Positions 15,271 to 22,815 of a stretch of 39,675 bases of DNA are shown here, one piece after another. Location of the stretch: contig PHEQ01000024.1 in assembly GCA_002842985.1 (NCBI GenBank), positions 1-39,675 on the forward strand. Direction: 5' to 3'. The position numbers and the translations under genes are program-made. Position 1 is the first letter of the stretch. Every line of letters starts with the position of its first letter. A model generated the notes under the pieces. It saw nothing but the letters and a program-made list of their open reading frames with translations, was not told where the DNA came from and did no database searches. Source of the DNA: Alphaproteobacteria bacterium HGW-Alphaproteobacteria-1. GTDB taxonomy: Bacteria; Pseudomonadota; Alphaproteobacteria; Rhodobacterales; Rhodobacteraceae.

Positions 15271-16347
15271 TCACCGTCGCCCAAGCCGTCCCAGTCTCGC
15301 CAGCTGCGCCAGCATTTTTGATCCCGAGTCTGCGGATCCTGTGCCGCCTCCGGAACCCGTCTGTCCCATGCCTTGCCGCACTGGCATTTGCTGCACGCCA
15401 AAGAACTGCCGCGCCCTGAGGGCTGCGTATTCTGCGCCACTGGCCCCGCCGATGAGGTAGCGATTGTAGGCCTGCTGGCTTCCCATGGCGGCGCGGGCAA
15501 AGCTGTAGCCGCCGCCGAGGCCACCGGAGAGGGCGGGCATCATGATGTTGCCGGAGATCGCGCGGACGATGAAGGGCGTGGCGATAATGAAGCCCTTGGC
15601 CATGAGCACCATCATGAAGAAGGGGATGAGCGCGCCGATGTTTGAGGCCCCTTCGGGATCGCCTAGTTCACCGATGAGCGCGGAGGAAACGCCTGTGATC
15701 GTTGCGAACACGCCTGCGACGACGATGGGGTATAGCGCAAAGGAGATCAGCGCGGACAGCCAGCGCGCGAAATAATCCTTGGTGACCTCGAAGAGGGTCA
15801 GGAAAATCATCACCGGGGCGATCCCGATTAGGAGCGCGATCATCAGGCGGGAGGCCACGAGGATGAAGGCGGCCATTCCGCCGAGGATTGAGAGCAGAAG
15901 AACACCGACGATGTCGAGCATGGCGCCGGCCATCCAGTTCAGTTCGGACCCGGCAGCGTTCAAATAGTTGCCCAGTTCCGCGATCAGCCGGTCGAATTCT
16001 TCGGCGAAAGTTCCAGAGGGCCCCGGACTGCCGCCGCCGACGGAGGCTACCAGCGCACCCGCGATACTGTCGATCCCATAGAGAATGGCTGACGAGAACG
16101 CGTTGAACTGCATCCAATTGGTCGCGAATATCCCGATGAGCCCGATCTTGACCGCGAGCCAGAAGGCTGTGTGCCCATCCATGGCCCGGTATTGATAGAT
16201 CATGTTGATTCCGACGAGGATCACCACCAGCGTTGTCCCCAAAACCAGGAGCGTGCCGACCGTTCCCGCAACCGCACCAAACTGGGTCTCAGCGGCGGTG
16301 TCGAGATAGGCTTGGGAGGTTTCAACGAAATAGGTGACGACACTCAT
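15271..16347 (-). CDS. virB6: VirB6-type T4SS inner-membrane channel protein
   Basis: This is a 358-aa polytopic protein with five to seven membrane helices. It contains the central conserved stretch SRLMIALLIGIAPVMIFLTLF followed by EVTKDYFARWLSALISFALYP, which is typical of the VirB6/TrbL family. It forms part of the inner-membrane complex through which DNA passes. The C-terminal 60 residues are glycine-, glutamine- and alanine-rich and probably flexible. It is the last gene of the operon, placed after VirB11 with two small genes in between, unlike the Agrobacterium order where virB6 precedes virB7. It starts 12 bases after the stop of the 137-aa gene. Confidence 0.92.
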   Translation of the reverse strand: MSVVTYFVETSQAYLDTAAETQFGAVAGTVGTLLVLGTTLVVILVGINMIYQYRAMDGHTAFWLAVKIGLIGIFATNWMQFNAFSSAILYGIDSIAGALVASVGGGSPGPSGTFAEEFDRLIAELGNYLNAAGSELNWMAGAMLDIVGVLLLSILGGMAAFILVASRLMIALLIGIAPVMIFLTLFEVTKDYFARWLSALISFALYPIVVAGVFATITGVSSALIGELGDPEGASNIGALIPFFMMVLMAKGFIIATPFIVRAISGNIMMPALSGGLGGGYSFARAAMGSQQAYNRYLIGGASGAEYAALRARQFFGVQQMPVRQGMGQTGSGGGTGSADSGSKMLAQLARLGRLGRR

Positions 16348-16359
16348 CGCGGCGCTGCC

Positions 16360-16773
16360 TTACCAATTACCTGCGGCGTCGCAGATGGCCTTGGCGGCAG
16401 TTCGGGCGGCGTTGGCGCGGCGGTTGTAGGCGTCGGAGGCTTCGAGCATTTCCCATCGTTCGTCGTTCGCGTACCTCTCCCGAAAGACAGCCTCGGCCGC
16501 GTCCCAGGACGGGAACCGGGTCGCGCAGTCGCAGTTGCCGATCTCGACGACCCGCTCGAGATTCTGGGCGCGATAGATGTCCTGAACCAGAACCCGCTGA
16601 TAGGCTTGGCGCAGGGGGATCTCCTGCATCCAGACGGGCTCGGCGGGCCGGTCCGGGCAGACGGTGAACCTGCGCTCGAGGGTCGGCACCAAGTTGCGCT
16701 CGGCGAAAGTGGGGGCGGCCGTCAGTCCCAGGACCAGCGCCGCCAGCACAAGGGTACAGCGCGCTTGCCTCAT
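16360..16773 (-). CDS. secreted 137-aa T4SS-operon protein, unknown function
   Basis: It has a clear Sec signal peptide (QARCTLVLAALVLGLTAAPTFA, cleavage after TFA near residue 24). The mature part of about 113 residues has four cysteines: C39 alone, C79 and C81 in a CDC pair (GNCDCATRF), and one near the end (AICDAAG). This suggests a disulfide-bonded periplasmic protein. The start ATG overlaps the stop of the preceding gene as ATGA. Its position between VirB11 and VirB6 suggests an assembly or stability factor for the channel, but no family is recognised. Confidence 0.8.
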   Translation of the reverse strand: MRQARCTLVLAALVLGLTAAPTFAERNLVPTLERRFTVCPDRPAEPVWMQEIPLRQAYQRVLVQDIYRAQNLERVVEIGNCDCATRFPSWDAAEAVFRERYANDERWEMLEASDAYNRRANAARTAAKAICDAAGNW

Positions 16774-16964
16774 GCCGTGGCTCCGGTGGCTATGGTTTCA
16801 CGCTTCAGGAAGACCGTGTGTCCTACATTGGCGAATTCCGAGGAGCTGATCGACACCACCTCCCAGCCGTCTGCGCCCTTCTCGTTCAGGCAGATCTGCA
16901 TGTCGGCAAGGCTGGTTTTGCGGGTCATGGGAAAGGACAGGATATTGTATTCAAAGGTCTTCAT
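16770..16964 (-). CDS. small DUF4177-like protein
   Basis: This is a 64-aa protein. The pattern FEYNILSF, then LNEKGADGWEVVSISSSEF and VFLKRE matches the DUF4177 fold, which is defined by an N-terminal strand, an LN..G..GWE turn and a final flLkR strand. It overlaps the virB11 stop by four bases and the next start by four bases, so it is translated within the operon. Function is unknown for the family, and a structural or regulatory role in the T4SS is only a guess. Confidence 0.75.
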   Translation of the reverse strand: MKTFEYNILSFPMTRKTSLADMQICLNEKGADGWEVVSISSSEFANVGHTVFLKRETIATGATA

Positions 16965-17947
16965 GGAGAAGTTCCAATCTCAGTTGCGCCGGGGAGGTAG
17001 AATTCGGTGATGCCGCGTTTGCCGTCATGGCGGCCGGCCTGAATGATCACATCGATGGAGTTCTCGATGTACTGGATCATGTCGGCATAGGTCATCGGGA
17101 TCTCGGTCTTCAGTGCTGCGATCGCAAGCCGCTGCACGGCCAATTGCGGGGTTTCGGCATGCAGCGTGGTCATCGAGCCGCCATGGCCGGTGTTGATGGC
17201 TTCCAGAAAGGTCATGGCCTCCTTGCCGCGCACCTCGCCCAAGATGATCCGGTCGGGGCGCATGCGCAGCGTGGCGGTGAGAAGCACATCGGCGGTCTGG
17301 AATTCTGCGTCGCGATTGGCGATGAGGGTCACGGCATTTGGTTGGGTCGGCAAAAGCTCGGCGGCTTCTTCGATGGTGACGATGCGTTCCTCGGCCCTTA
17401 CGTGAGAGAGGATCTTGCGTGCGGCGACGGTCTTGCCGGTGGAGGTGCCACCTGAGACGATCATGTTGAGTTTGTTCTCGACGCAGAAGACCAGCGCATC
17501 ATCGATCACGCCCGCAGCCACCACCGAACGCAAGGCGCGTTTCTTTTCGACGCGCAGGTCTTCGAGCTTGCGCTCTTTTCCGTAGAGGAAATCGAGCGCA
17601 ATGCCCTCGAGTGGCAGGCTTGAGAAGAACCGCAGGCTGATCGACATGGCCGAGAGCACGGCGGGCGGGGTGATGACCTGTGCGCGGATCGGGCGCCCCT
17701 TGTAGGTGATCGAAACCGAGACGATGGGGCGGTCCTTGCTCATCGTGGTATTGGCCGATGAGGCGATCTGGTTGCCGAGGTCCCTGACCTGAACGCCCGT
17801 CAGCCTTTGATCCAGCGCGCGCATGAAGTGATCGCCCTGGAATTCGCCCCAGCAGGTGCCATCAGGGTTGATGCAGATCTCGATGACATCGTCGCGGGCG
17901 GCGGCGTCGATCCGGTCGAGCGAGGTTTCGAGATAGCTCAGCGACAT
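16961..17947 (-). CDS. virB11: VirB11 traffic ATPase
   Basis: This is a 328-aa protein. ATG 17947 follows the virB10 stop by four bases; the longer frame to 18073 lies inside virB10 and is not used. Walker A is GGTSTGKT (166-173), the Asp box includes TIEEAAEL (191-198), Walker B is RIILGEVRG (233-241) and the His box is GHGGSMTTLHA (254-264). It forms a cytoplasmic hexamer at the inner membrane that powers pilus assembly and substrate transfer with VirB4 and VirD4. All motifs are intact. Confidence 0.95.
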   Translation of the reverse strand: MSLSYLETSLDRIDAAARDDVIEICINPDGTCWGEFQGDHFMRALDQRLTGVQVRDLGNQIASSANTTMSKDRPIVSVSITYKGRPIRAQVITPPAVLSAMSISLRFFSSLPLEGIALDFLYGKERKLEDLRVEKKRALRSVVAAGVIDDALVFCVENKLNMIVSGGTSTGKTVAARKILSHVRAEERIVTIEEAAELLPTQPNAVTLIANRDAEFQTADVLLTATLRMRPDRIILGEVRGKEAMTFLEAINTGHGGSMTTLHAETPQLAVQRLAIAALKTEIPMTYADMIQYIENSIDVIIQAGRHDGKRGITEFYLPGATEIGTSP

Positions 17948-17951
17948 GGGC

Positions 17952-19331
17952 TCAGAATATCTCCAGATCGCGGTCGACCATGACCGTGACGCGGGCGCCC
18001 TGGTCGACATAGATGACGGGGCCGATAGAGAGGTAATCGCCGATGACGCTGTCCGTGGCATCTGCCAGATCATCGCCTACGTCTTCGAGAACGTCGGCGG
18101 CAGTCTCATCCTGGACCTCGGAGGCGGCGGCACTTGGTGCGGCCGAAATCAGCGAGATCAGGGCTGCCGACCCGAAACGCTCGGCAAAGCGTGTGTCCAC
18201 AAAGCCGGTGACACCGGAGCGGCCCAATTCATCGCCCCCGAAGGAGCTGATCTGGACGGTCTGATTGTCAGGCAGGATGATCCGGTCCCAGGCGATGGTG
18301 ACGCGGCGCTGCGCGATATCGACGCCGGAGCGATAGCGTCCGATAAGGCGAGAGCCACGGGGGATCAAAAGGCGCGCGCCATCGACGCTGTAGACATCTT
18401 CGGAGACAACGGCACGGGTCTGGCCAGGCAGTGAGCTGTCGAGGGCGGTTTCCATGACGGCCTGGATCATGGTGCCCTGCACGATGGTGTTGGAGGGATT
18501 GGCGATCACCTCGGCCTGCGTCACGGTGGAGGGCAACGCACCGTTCAGCACGAAATCCGTCACCTCGCCGAAGCTGCGCTGCGCAAGTTCCGTCTCGGCG
18601 GCGCCGGATGGGCCGCCAAATGCGATCGTGGGCGAGGCGATGCGCCGCTCCTGGAAGGCGCGTTCCTCCGTGGCGCGGCGCTCCAGCTCGGCCATGCGCC
18701 GGGCTTCTTCCTCGCGGCGCAGTCGCTCTTGCTCGCGTGCGCGCAGCTCATCTTCCGTGGGGCCCGCTGGGGCGGGTTGGGGCCGGCTGGCCTCGAGTTG
18801 GGCCAGTTCCAGATCCATGCGGAGTTGCTCAAGGCTGCGATCCCGCGCCGTCAGTTCGTCCTGAAATCGTTGCTGTGCGGCTTCCGAGGCGGCTTGTAGC
18901 GCCGCGATCTGAGCAGTCAGCGCGTCAATTGCCTCTGCGGCGGCGGTGTCTTCCTCGACAACTGGTTCAGGGGCGTTGCGCAATTCCTCGATCTGGGCCT
19001 GCAGGGCGGTGATCTGCGCCAGAAGCTCCGCGTTGGGCTCGACGGGGTCTGGTCCGACGAACACAACCTCGGGCTCGGGCGGGGGCAAGGTCTCGATGGC
19101 GCCAAAGCCGTCCCCCTCGTTTTGGAAGACGTCCGGGGTGGCCGTCGGCAAGGCTTCCTCTTCGTCGGGCTGTGAGAGGAGATAAAGCAGGGCACCACCC
19201 GCGCCGATGACGAGGATCACGATTAGCGCGAGAAGGGGCGACCGGCGCTGCGCCGCTATGGGGGCGCGGGCACTGCCTTTCTCAAGGGCGGCGAGGCGCT
19301 TTTCCAGCTCGGTGTTCTCGGTATCGCTCAT
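17952..19331 (-). CDS. virB10: VirB10 T4SS scaffold protein
   Basis: This is a 459-aa protein starting at ATG 19331, which overlaps the virB9 stop as ATGA. A cytoplasmic N-tail precedes one membrane helix at about 33-52. A Pro/Glu-rich section and a long charged coiled coil (about 95-235) span the periplasm. The C-terminal TrbI/VirB10 domain (about 250-459) includes IPRGSRLIGRYRSGVD and QTVQISSFGGDELGRSG. The final portion forms the outer-membrane pore antenna. The coiled coil is longer and more Gln/Glu/Arg-rich than in many homologues. Confidence 0.95.
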   Translation of the reverse strand: MSDTENTELEKRLAALEKGSARAPIAAQRRSPLLALIVILVIGAGGALLYLLSQPDEEEALPTATPDVFQNEGDGFGAIETLPPPEPEVVFVGPDPVEPNAELLAQITALQAQIEELRNAPEPVVEEDTAAAEAIDALTAQIAALQAASEAAQQRFQDELTARDRSLEQLRMDLELAQLEASRPQPAPAGPTEDELRAREQERLRREEEARRMAELERRATEERAFQERRIASPTIAFGGPSGAAETELAQRSFGEVTDFVLNGALPSTVTQAEVIANPSNTIVQGTMIQAVMETALDSSLPGQTRAVVSEDVYSVDGARLLIPRGSRLIGRYRSGVDIAQRRVTIAWDRIILPDNQTVQISSFGGDELGRSGVTGFVDTRFAERFGSAALISLISAAPSAAASEVQDETAADVLEDVGDDLADATDSVIGDYLSIGPVIYVDQGARVTVMVDRDLEIF

Positions 19332-20023
19332 GAGGTGGCCTCCGCGGGCGGGATCGCCTCGATGCAGACCACCTCTTCGCCAAGTCGCAGGACCCATTGG
19401 CGGTTCACGCCGCTGACGCGGATCACGCCGTCTTCAGGAGTTTGCGTGTTGACCGTGCGCTCGCGGCCGCCCGCGTAGCGGAAGATCGCGGGCACAGGCG
19501 CGTTTCTTGGAAACGCGAAATACGTGAACGTCCCGTCATCCCAGATGCGCGTTGGCGTGAACTCGGTCCGCGCGCTGGCGCCGTAATTGTAGTTCGGCGC
19601 TTGGGCCGCGATGGCCCGGGTCGGGCGCGCAGCGTCGTCCGGATAGCGGAACTGCACGACGTAGAAGGTCGGGCTGCGGACCTCCTGGACGTTGAAATAG
19701 TAGCTGCGCCTGTTCGTGTAGACGGTCACATTGGTATGGACACCGCGCGCAACGGGCTTGATTGCAAATGCCTGGCCTCCGGGCACGCCATCGATCTCGA
19801 AGCCTTCCGTGTCGCCCGCGATGATCGAGCGGATGCTCTCGCCTTCCCCGAACTCGATGGTGGTGACATGGGTAAGCGAGACGCTGAGGCGGTAGACCTG
19901 ACCTTCTTGATATGTTGCCAGCCGCACCCGATTGTCATTGGGCCCGCCACGCGGGATGGCTTCGGCGAAAGCAAGGCCGGGCAACAGGGCAATCAGCAAT
20001 ATGAAAAGTCGAACTGGGTACAA
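19328..20023 (-). CDS. virB9: VirB9 T4SS outer-membrane core protein
   Basis: This is a 231-aa periplasmic protein with a signal peptide (VRLFILLIALLPGLAFA). I favour the TTG at 20023 because GGAGA lies seven bases upstream; a TTG at 20029 overlapping the virB8 stop is also open. The family pattern includes DNRVRLATYQEGQVYRL, then IEFGEGESI and FAFPRNAPVPAIF. It forms the outer-membrane core ring with VirB7 and VirB10. The C-terminal domain, which binds VirB7 in other systems, contains one cysteine (VVCIEAIPP) that could pair with the small lipoprotein. Confidence 0.93.
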   Translation of the reverse strand: MYPVRLFILLIALLPGLAFAEAIPRGGPNDNRVRLATYQEGQVYRLSVSLTHVTTIEFGEGESIRSIIAGDTEGFEIDGVPGGQAFAIKPVARGVHTNVTVYTNRRSYYFNVQEVRSPTFYVVQFRYPDDAARPTRAIAAQAPNYNYGASARTEFTPTRIWDDGTFTYFAFPRNAPVPAIFRYAGGRERTVNTQTPEDGVIRVSGVNRQWVLRLGEEVVCIEAIPPAEATS

Positions 20024-20025
20024 AT

Positions 20026-20679
20026 TCAATTCTCCAATCTGTCGGAGCGGACGGAATATTCGAGGACCGTGAAGCCGAAGGGGTTGGTCCAGACCTCATC
20101 GATGGAGCGGCGGGTCTCCGGGCGGAACTCGAAGAGAAGCGTGGCGGTGAAGAGGCCGGTCTGGGTGCCGTTAATGGACGTCAGGCGCTTGCGCAGGCGG
20201 ACCGTCGCGCGGTTGGTTCCGATCCGGTTGATGCTGAGGATTTCCACGTCGAGCCGAGCATTGGGGCCATAGATCGTCGGCGGGTAATTCTCGTTGGCGC
20301 TGTTCCAGATCTGGCGCAGCCCGCTCTCGGCAGCTCCGTCCGAGCGGCGCAGGACGCTGCGGATGCGCAGATCGTTGTCGAGCTGGTTATAGACCTCCCG
20401 GTCGGTCACATAGCGGAACACCTCCGCCTCGATGATCGCCTGGTTGGCGGTCACCGAGGAGGCGCCCACCGAGGCTTCGGGGAGTGCAAAGCCGGTGGCG
20501 GGATCATAGGGGACAACGACGGGGGGCGGGTCGACATCGAGGATCGAGACAGCCGCGGCACTCAGACAGCCGATGATACCGAAGACAAGGCCCATCAGGC
20601 CAAGGCGTTGCCAGAGCCGTTCGCGGCGCAGGGCACCGTAGACCAGTTCTTCCTCGATGATTTCTTGTTCAGTCGCCAC
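20026..20679 (-). CDS. virB8: VirB8 T4SS inner-membrane assembly protein
   Basis: This is a 217-aa protein with a GTG start at 20679 and GGGG upstream. It has a short cytoplasmic tail, one membrane helix (LGLMGLVFGIIGCLSAAAVSI, about 26-46) and a periplasmic NTF2-like domain. Its pattern includes ATVRLRKRLTSINGTQTG, then LLFEFRPETRRSIDEVWTNP (GF follows), which is typical of VirB8. It nucleates the complex by contacting VirB4, VirB5, VirB6 and VirB10. It lies 15 bases after virB5. Confidence 0.93.
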   Translation of the reverse strand: MATEQEIIEEELVYGALRRERLWQRLGLMGLVFGIIGCLSAAAVSILDVDPPPVVVPYDPATGFALPEASVGASSVTANQAIIEAEVFRYVTDREVYNQLDNDLRIRSVLRRSDGAAESGLRQIWNSANENYPPTIYGPNARLDVEILSINRIGTNRATVRLRKRLTSINGTQTGLFTATLLFEFRPETRRSIDEVWTNPFGFTVLEYSVRSDRLEN

Positions 20680-20694
20680 GCGTTACACCCCAAG

Positions 20695-21504
20695 TCAGTC
20701 TGCGCGCAGATCCGGCAGCGTGAAGTCCATGAAGCGCTGCTCCTCTGCGATGGTGGCGGCATCGATCACACCGCCGGTGCCGTCGCCCACGGTCTGCACC
20801 GCTTCGAGCTGCCACATCGCGACAAGCGCGATCGCCAGTTCCGCCGTGACACGCGTGTTGAGATCGATGCTTTCCTTGAGTTCGTCCATGTCATCGATCA
20901 GCCCGACCAGGCGGTCGACCCGTTCCAGCGATTGGCCGGCATCCTCATAGCTGTTCTGGGCCGCGGCCGAGACCAGGGCGCCGGTGGTGGCCTGCGTCGC
21001 CACGCGGTTCGCGCCCGGATTGCCGCTGGTGGCCATTTCCGAGAGCGTGTCTTCATCGAAGCCGAGATCGGCCAGCACCCGGTCCATCTGGGTTTCGATC
21101 TCGCCTGCGCCGGAGCCCGAGAGGCCCGAGAAATCCCCAGTCTTGATCGCTTCAATCGTGGCGAGGATGTCCCCGAACTCTTGGTCGAGCAGACCGTTCA
21201 ACTCGTCTTCCATTTCCGTCCGGATGATTTCTGGAAGCTCGGCGAGGCGGGTGAGGGCCTCGTAGGTTCTTTGCAGCTCCGCGAGTTGGTCCGTGAGAAG
21301 GCCGAGCTGTTCGCGGAGCTGCGTCAGCTGCTCGTTTTGCAGGATCTCGTCTTCGATCATCTGCCGCAGTTGCTGGATGTTTTGCGCGATGTTCTGGGTG
21401 TCGACGACCGGTACACCTTGTGCTGCGGCAGGGGGTAGGGCGCTGAACTGCAAGCCAACGCCAAGTGTCGTGGCCAAAGCTGTCCTCAAGAGCAGATGTC
21501 CCAT
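20695..21504 (-). CDS. virB5: VirB5/TrbJ-like pilus-associated protein
   Basis: This is a 269-aa protein with a signal peptide ending LPPAAA near residue 28. A long N-terminal coiled coil follows (QLRQMIEDEILQNEQLTQL continuing to about 85), as in VirB5/TrbJ minor pilins that cap the pilus. ATG 21504 overlaps the TAA of the upstream transglycosylase (TAATG). Its C-terminus (KESIDLNTRVTAEL, then RFMDFTLPDL) closely resembles the C-terminus of that transglycosylase, so the two genes share a segment. The VirB5 assignment rests on pattern and operon position. Confidence 0.85.
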   Translation of the reverse strand: MGHLLLRTALATTLGVGLQFSALPPAAAQGVPVVDTQNIAQNIQQLRQMIEDEILQNEQLTQLREQLGLLTDQLAELQRTYEALTRLAELPEIIRTEMEDELNGLLDQEFGDILATIEAIKTGDFSGLSGSGAGEIETQMDRVLADLGFDEDTLSEMATSGNPGANRVATQATTGALVSAAAQNSYEDAGQSLERVDRLVGLIDDMDELKESIDLNTRVTAELAIALVAMWQLEAVQTVGDGTGGVIDAATIAEEQRFMDFTLPDLRAD

Positions 21505-22658
21505 TATTCAATCTCCCTGATCGTAAAATCCATGAACGCGCCTTCGGCCATGCGGGCGCTGGCCTGGGCCAGCTCTTCGGCGGAGAGCACGCGGGTGCGG
21601 GCGGCCTGAAGCCGGATGCGGGCGGCCACGAGACGCACCAGTTCGGCGCGGGCATAGGTGTTGAGCGCGACGCTCTCCTGCACGTCCTCGGTTTCGGAAA
21701 TCCGTTCGACGATATCCGCAATACGCAGGGCGGCTTGCCTGATCGCGGCGGGCGAGTTGTTGCCATAGAAGGCCGCCCCATGACCCGTGATTGAGAGGTT
21801 GGCATTGGCCAGAAGCGCGGGGTCGATCGTGCCAAGCGCTTCGATCCCGCCGATACGGGTCAAATAGAGGTTATAGCGTTCGGGGATCACCTGGACGTAG
21901 TGCTGGGTCTCGCGAAAGGGCGGAACGCCGCCATACTCGAACACCCGGCCGGATCCGGCGTTATAGGCCGCGAGGGCGTTGATGATGTTGCCATCGAATG
22001 TGTTGAGCTGGGTCGCGAGGTAGCGCGCGCCGCCATGCACCTGCAGATAGGGGCTGTCATAGTATTCCGGGTTGATGCCGAGATCGCTGGCGGTGCCCGG
22101 CATGATCTGGGTGAGGCCATAGGCGCCGACGGGTGAGCGGGCGCCAATCGTGAACCGGCTTTCTTGCCAGATGAGCGCCTGAAGGAGTGCGCGCCATTGG
22201 ACCGGGGAGAGGCCCGCGCGTCCAACACCCGCAAAGCCGCTGGTCTCCTGAGCCACGCGGATAATAAGCTGCTCGATGTTTTCCGCCGCATCCCCGAACT
22301 TCTGCGCACCGCCGGGATTGGGATCAATGTCACCCGTGCCATAGACCGCCTCGACAGAGCGGGCTGGATCCCCGCTGCCGCTTTCCAGCCCCGAGACCAT
22401 GGCAGGCAGGCCCTGACCGCCGAAGCTGGTCTGGGCATCGAGGATGCGTTGCAGGGTTTCCAGCTGCTCCCGTTCGATCTCGGCGATGAGTTCGCGCACG
22501 GCAAGCTTGTCCGCCTGAACGGCCAAGTCAGCCTCGCGATCGCCGGTCTCGACGATGTCACGCGCGGTCAGCCCACTGTCATTGGTCGGCACGCCCTGAG
22601 ACAAGGCGAGACCTGGCAGCAGGCAAAGCGCGAGGATATGAGGCAGGCTAGACTTCAA
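21504..22658 (-). CDS. lytic transglycosylase embedded between VirB5-like ends
   Basis: This is a 384-aa protein. TTG 22658 is chosen because GGAGGGGG lies directly upstream; the longer frame to 22724 is inside the lipoprotein gene. A signal peptide occupies about 1-20. A charged coiled coil covers about 40-80. The SLT domain covers about 150-265, with catalytic E166 in IWQESRF, GLTQIMPGTA (181-190) and NALAAYNAGSGRV (227-239). The tail from about 325 (VQESVALNTYARAEL, then GAFMDFTIREI) mirrors the VirB5 C-terminus downstream, and QGVPTNDSG near residue 21 mirrors QGVPVVDTQ there. It cuts peptidoglycan to let the channel through. The operon has another, more usual VirB1-like enzyme. Confidence 0.85.
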   Translation of the reverse strand: MKSSLPHILALCLLPGLALSQGVPTNDSGLTARDIVETGDREADLAVQADKLAVRELIAEIEREQLETLQRILDAQTSFGGQGLPAMVSGLESGSGDPARSVEAVYGTGDIDPNPGGAQKFGDAAENIEQLIIRVAQETSGFAGVGRAGLSPVQWRALLQALIWQESRFTIGARSPVGAYGLTQIMPGTASDLGINPEYYDSPYLQVHGGARYLATQLNTFDGNIINALAAYNAGSGRVFEYGGVPPFRETQHYVQVIPERYNLYLTRIGGIEALGTIDPALLANANLSITGHGAAFYGNNSPAAIRQAALRIADIVERISETEDVQESVALNTYARAELVRLVAARIRLQAARTRVLSAEELAQASARMAEGAFMDFTIREIE

Positions 22659-22815
22659 TGTCCCCCTCCGGGGTGCCAAGGGGCGTGAAGTCACAATCAG
22701 GCGCGATGGGTGCTGTGGACGCAAGGAACGTGAAGCAATTGGCCTGCGGCTCCCGATACTGGGTGCAGGAGGCCAGCGCGCCGAGCGCAGCCAAAGCGAT
22801 AAGAATACGGATCAT
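22648..22815 (-). CDS. virB7: 55-aa VirB7-like lipoprotein
   Basis: This short gene opens with ATG 22815 inside the virB4 stop (ATGA overlap) and ends with TAG at 22648. It encodes IRILIALAALGALASC, a lipoprotein signal with lipobox LASC (cysteine 17), followed by a 38-residue tail containing two further cysteines (QANCFTF and PDCDF). Small lipoproteins at this size and operon position are VirB7-like. They anchor VirB9 to the outer membrane, sometimes by a disulfide. The downstream transglycosylase start overlaps its last ten bases. Confidence 0.8.
   Translation of the reverse strand: MIRILIALAALGALASCTQYREPQANCFTFLASTAPIAPDCDFTPLGTPEGDIEV

Noticed and set aside
16171..17010. 279-codon plus frame opposite the virB6/virB11 region
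   Set aside because: Antisense to four supported genes with no start signal.
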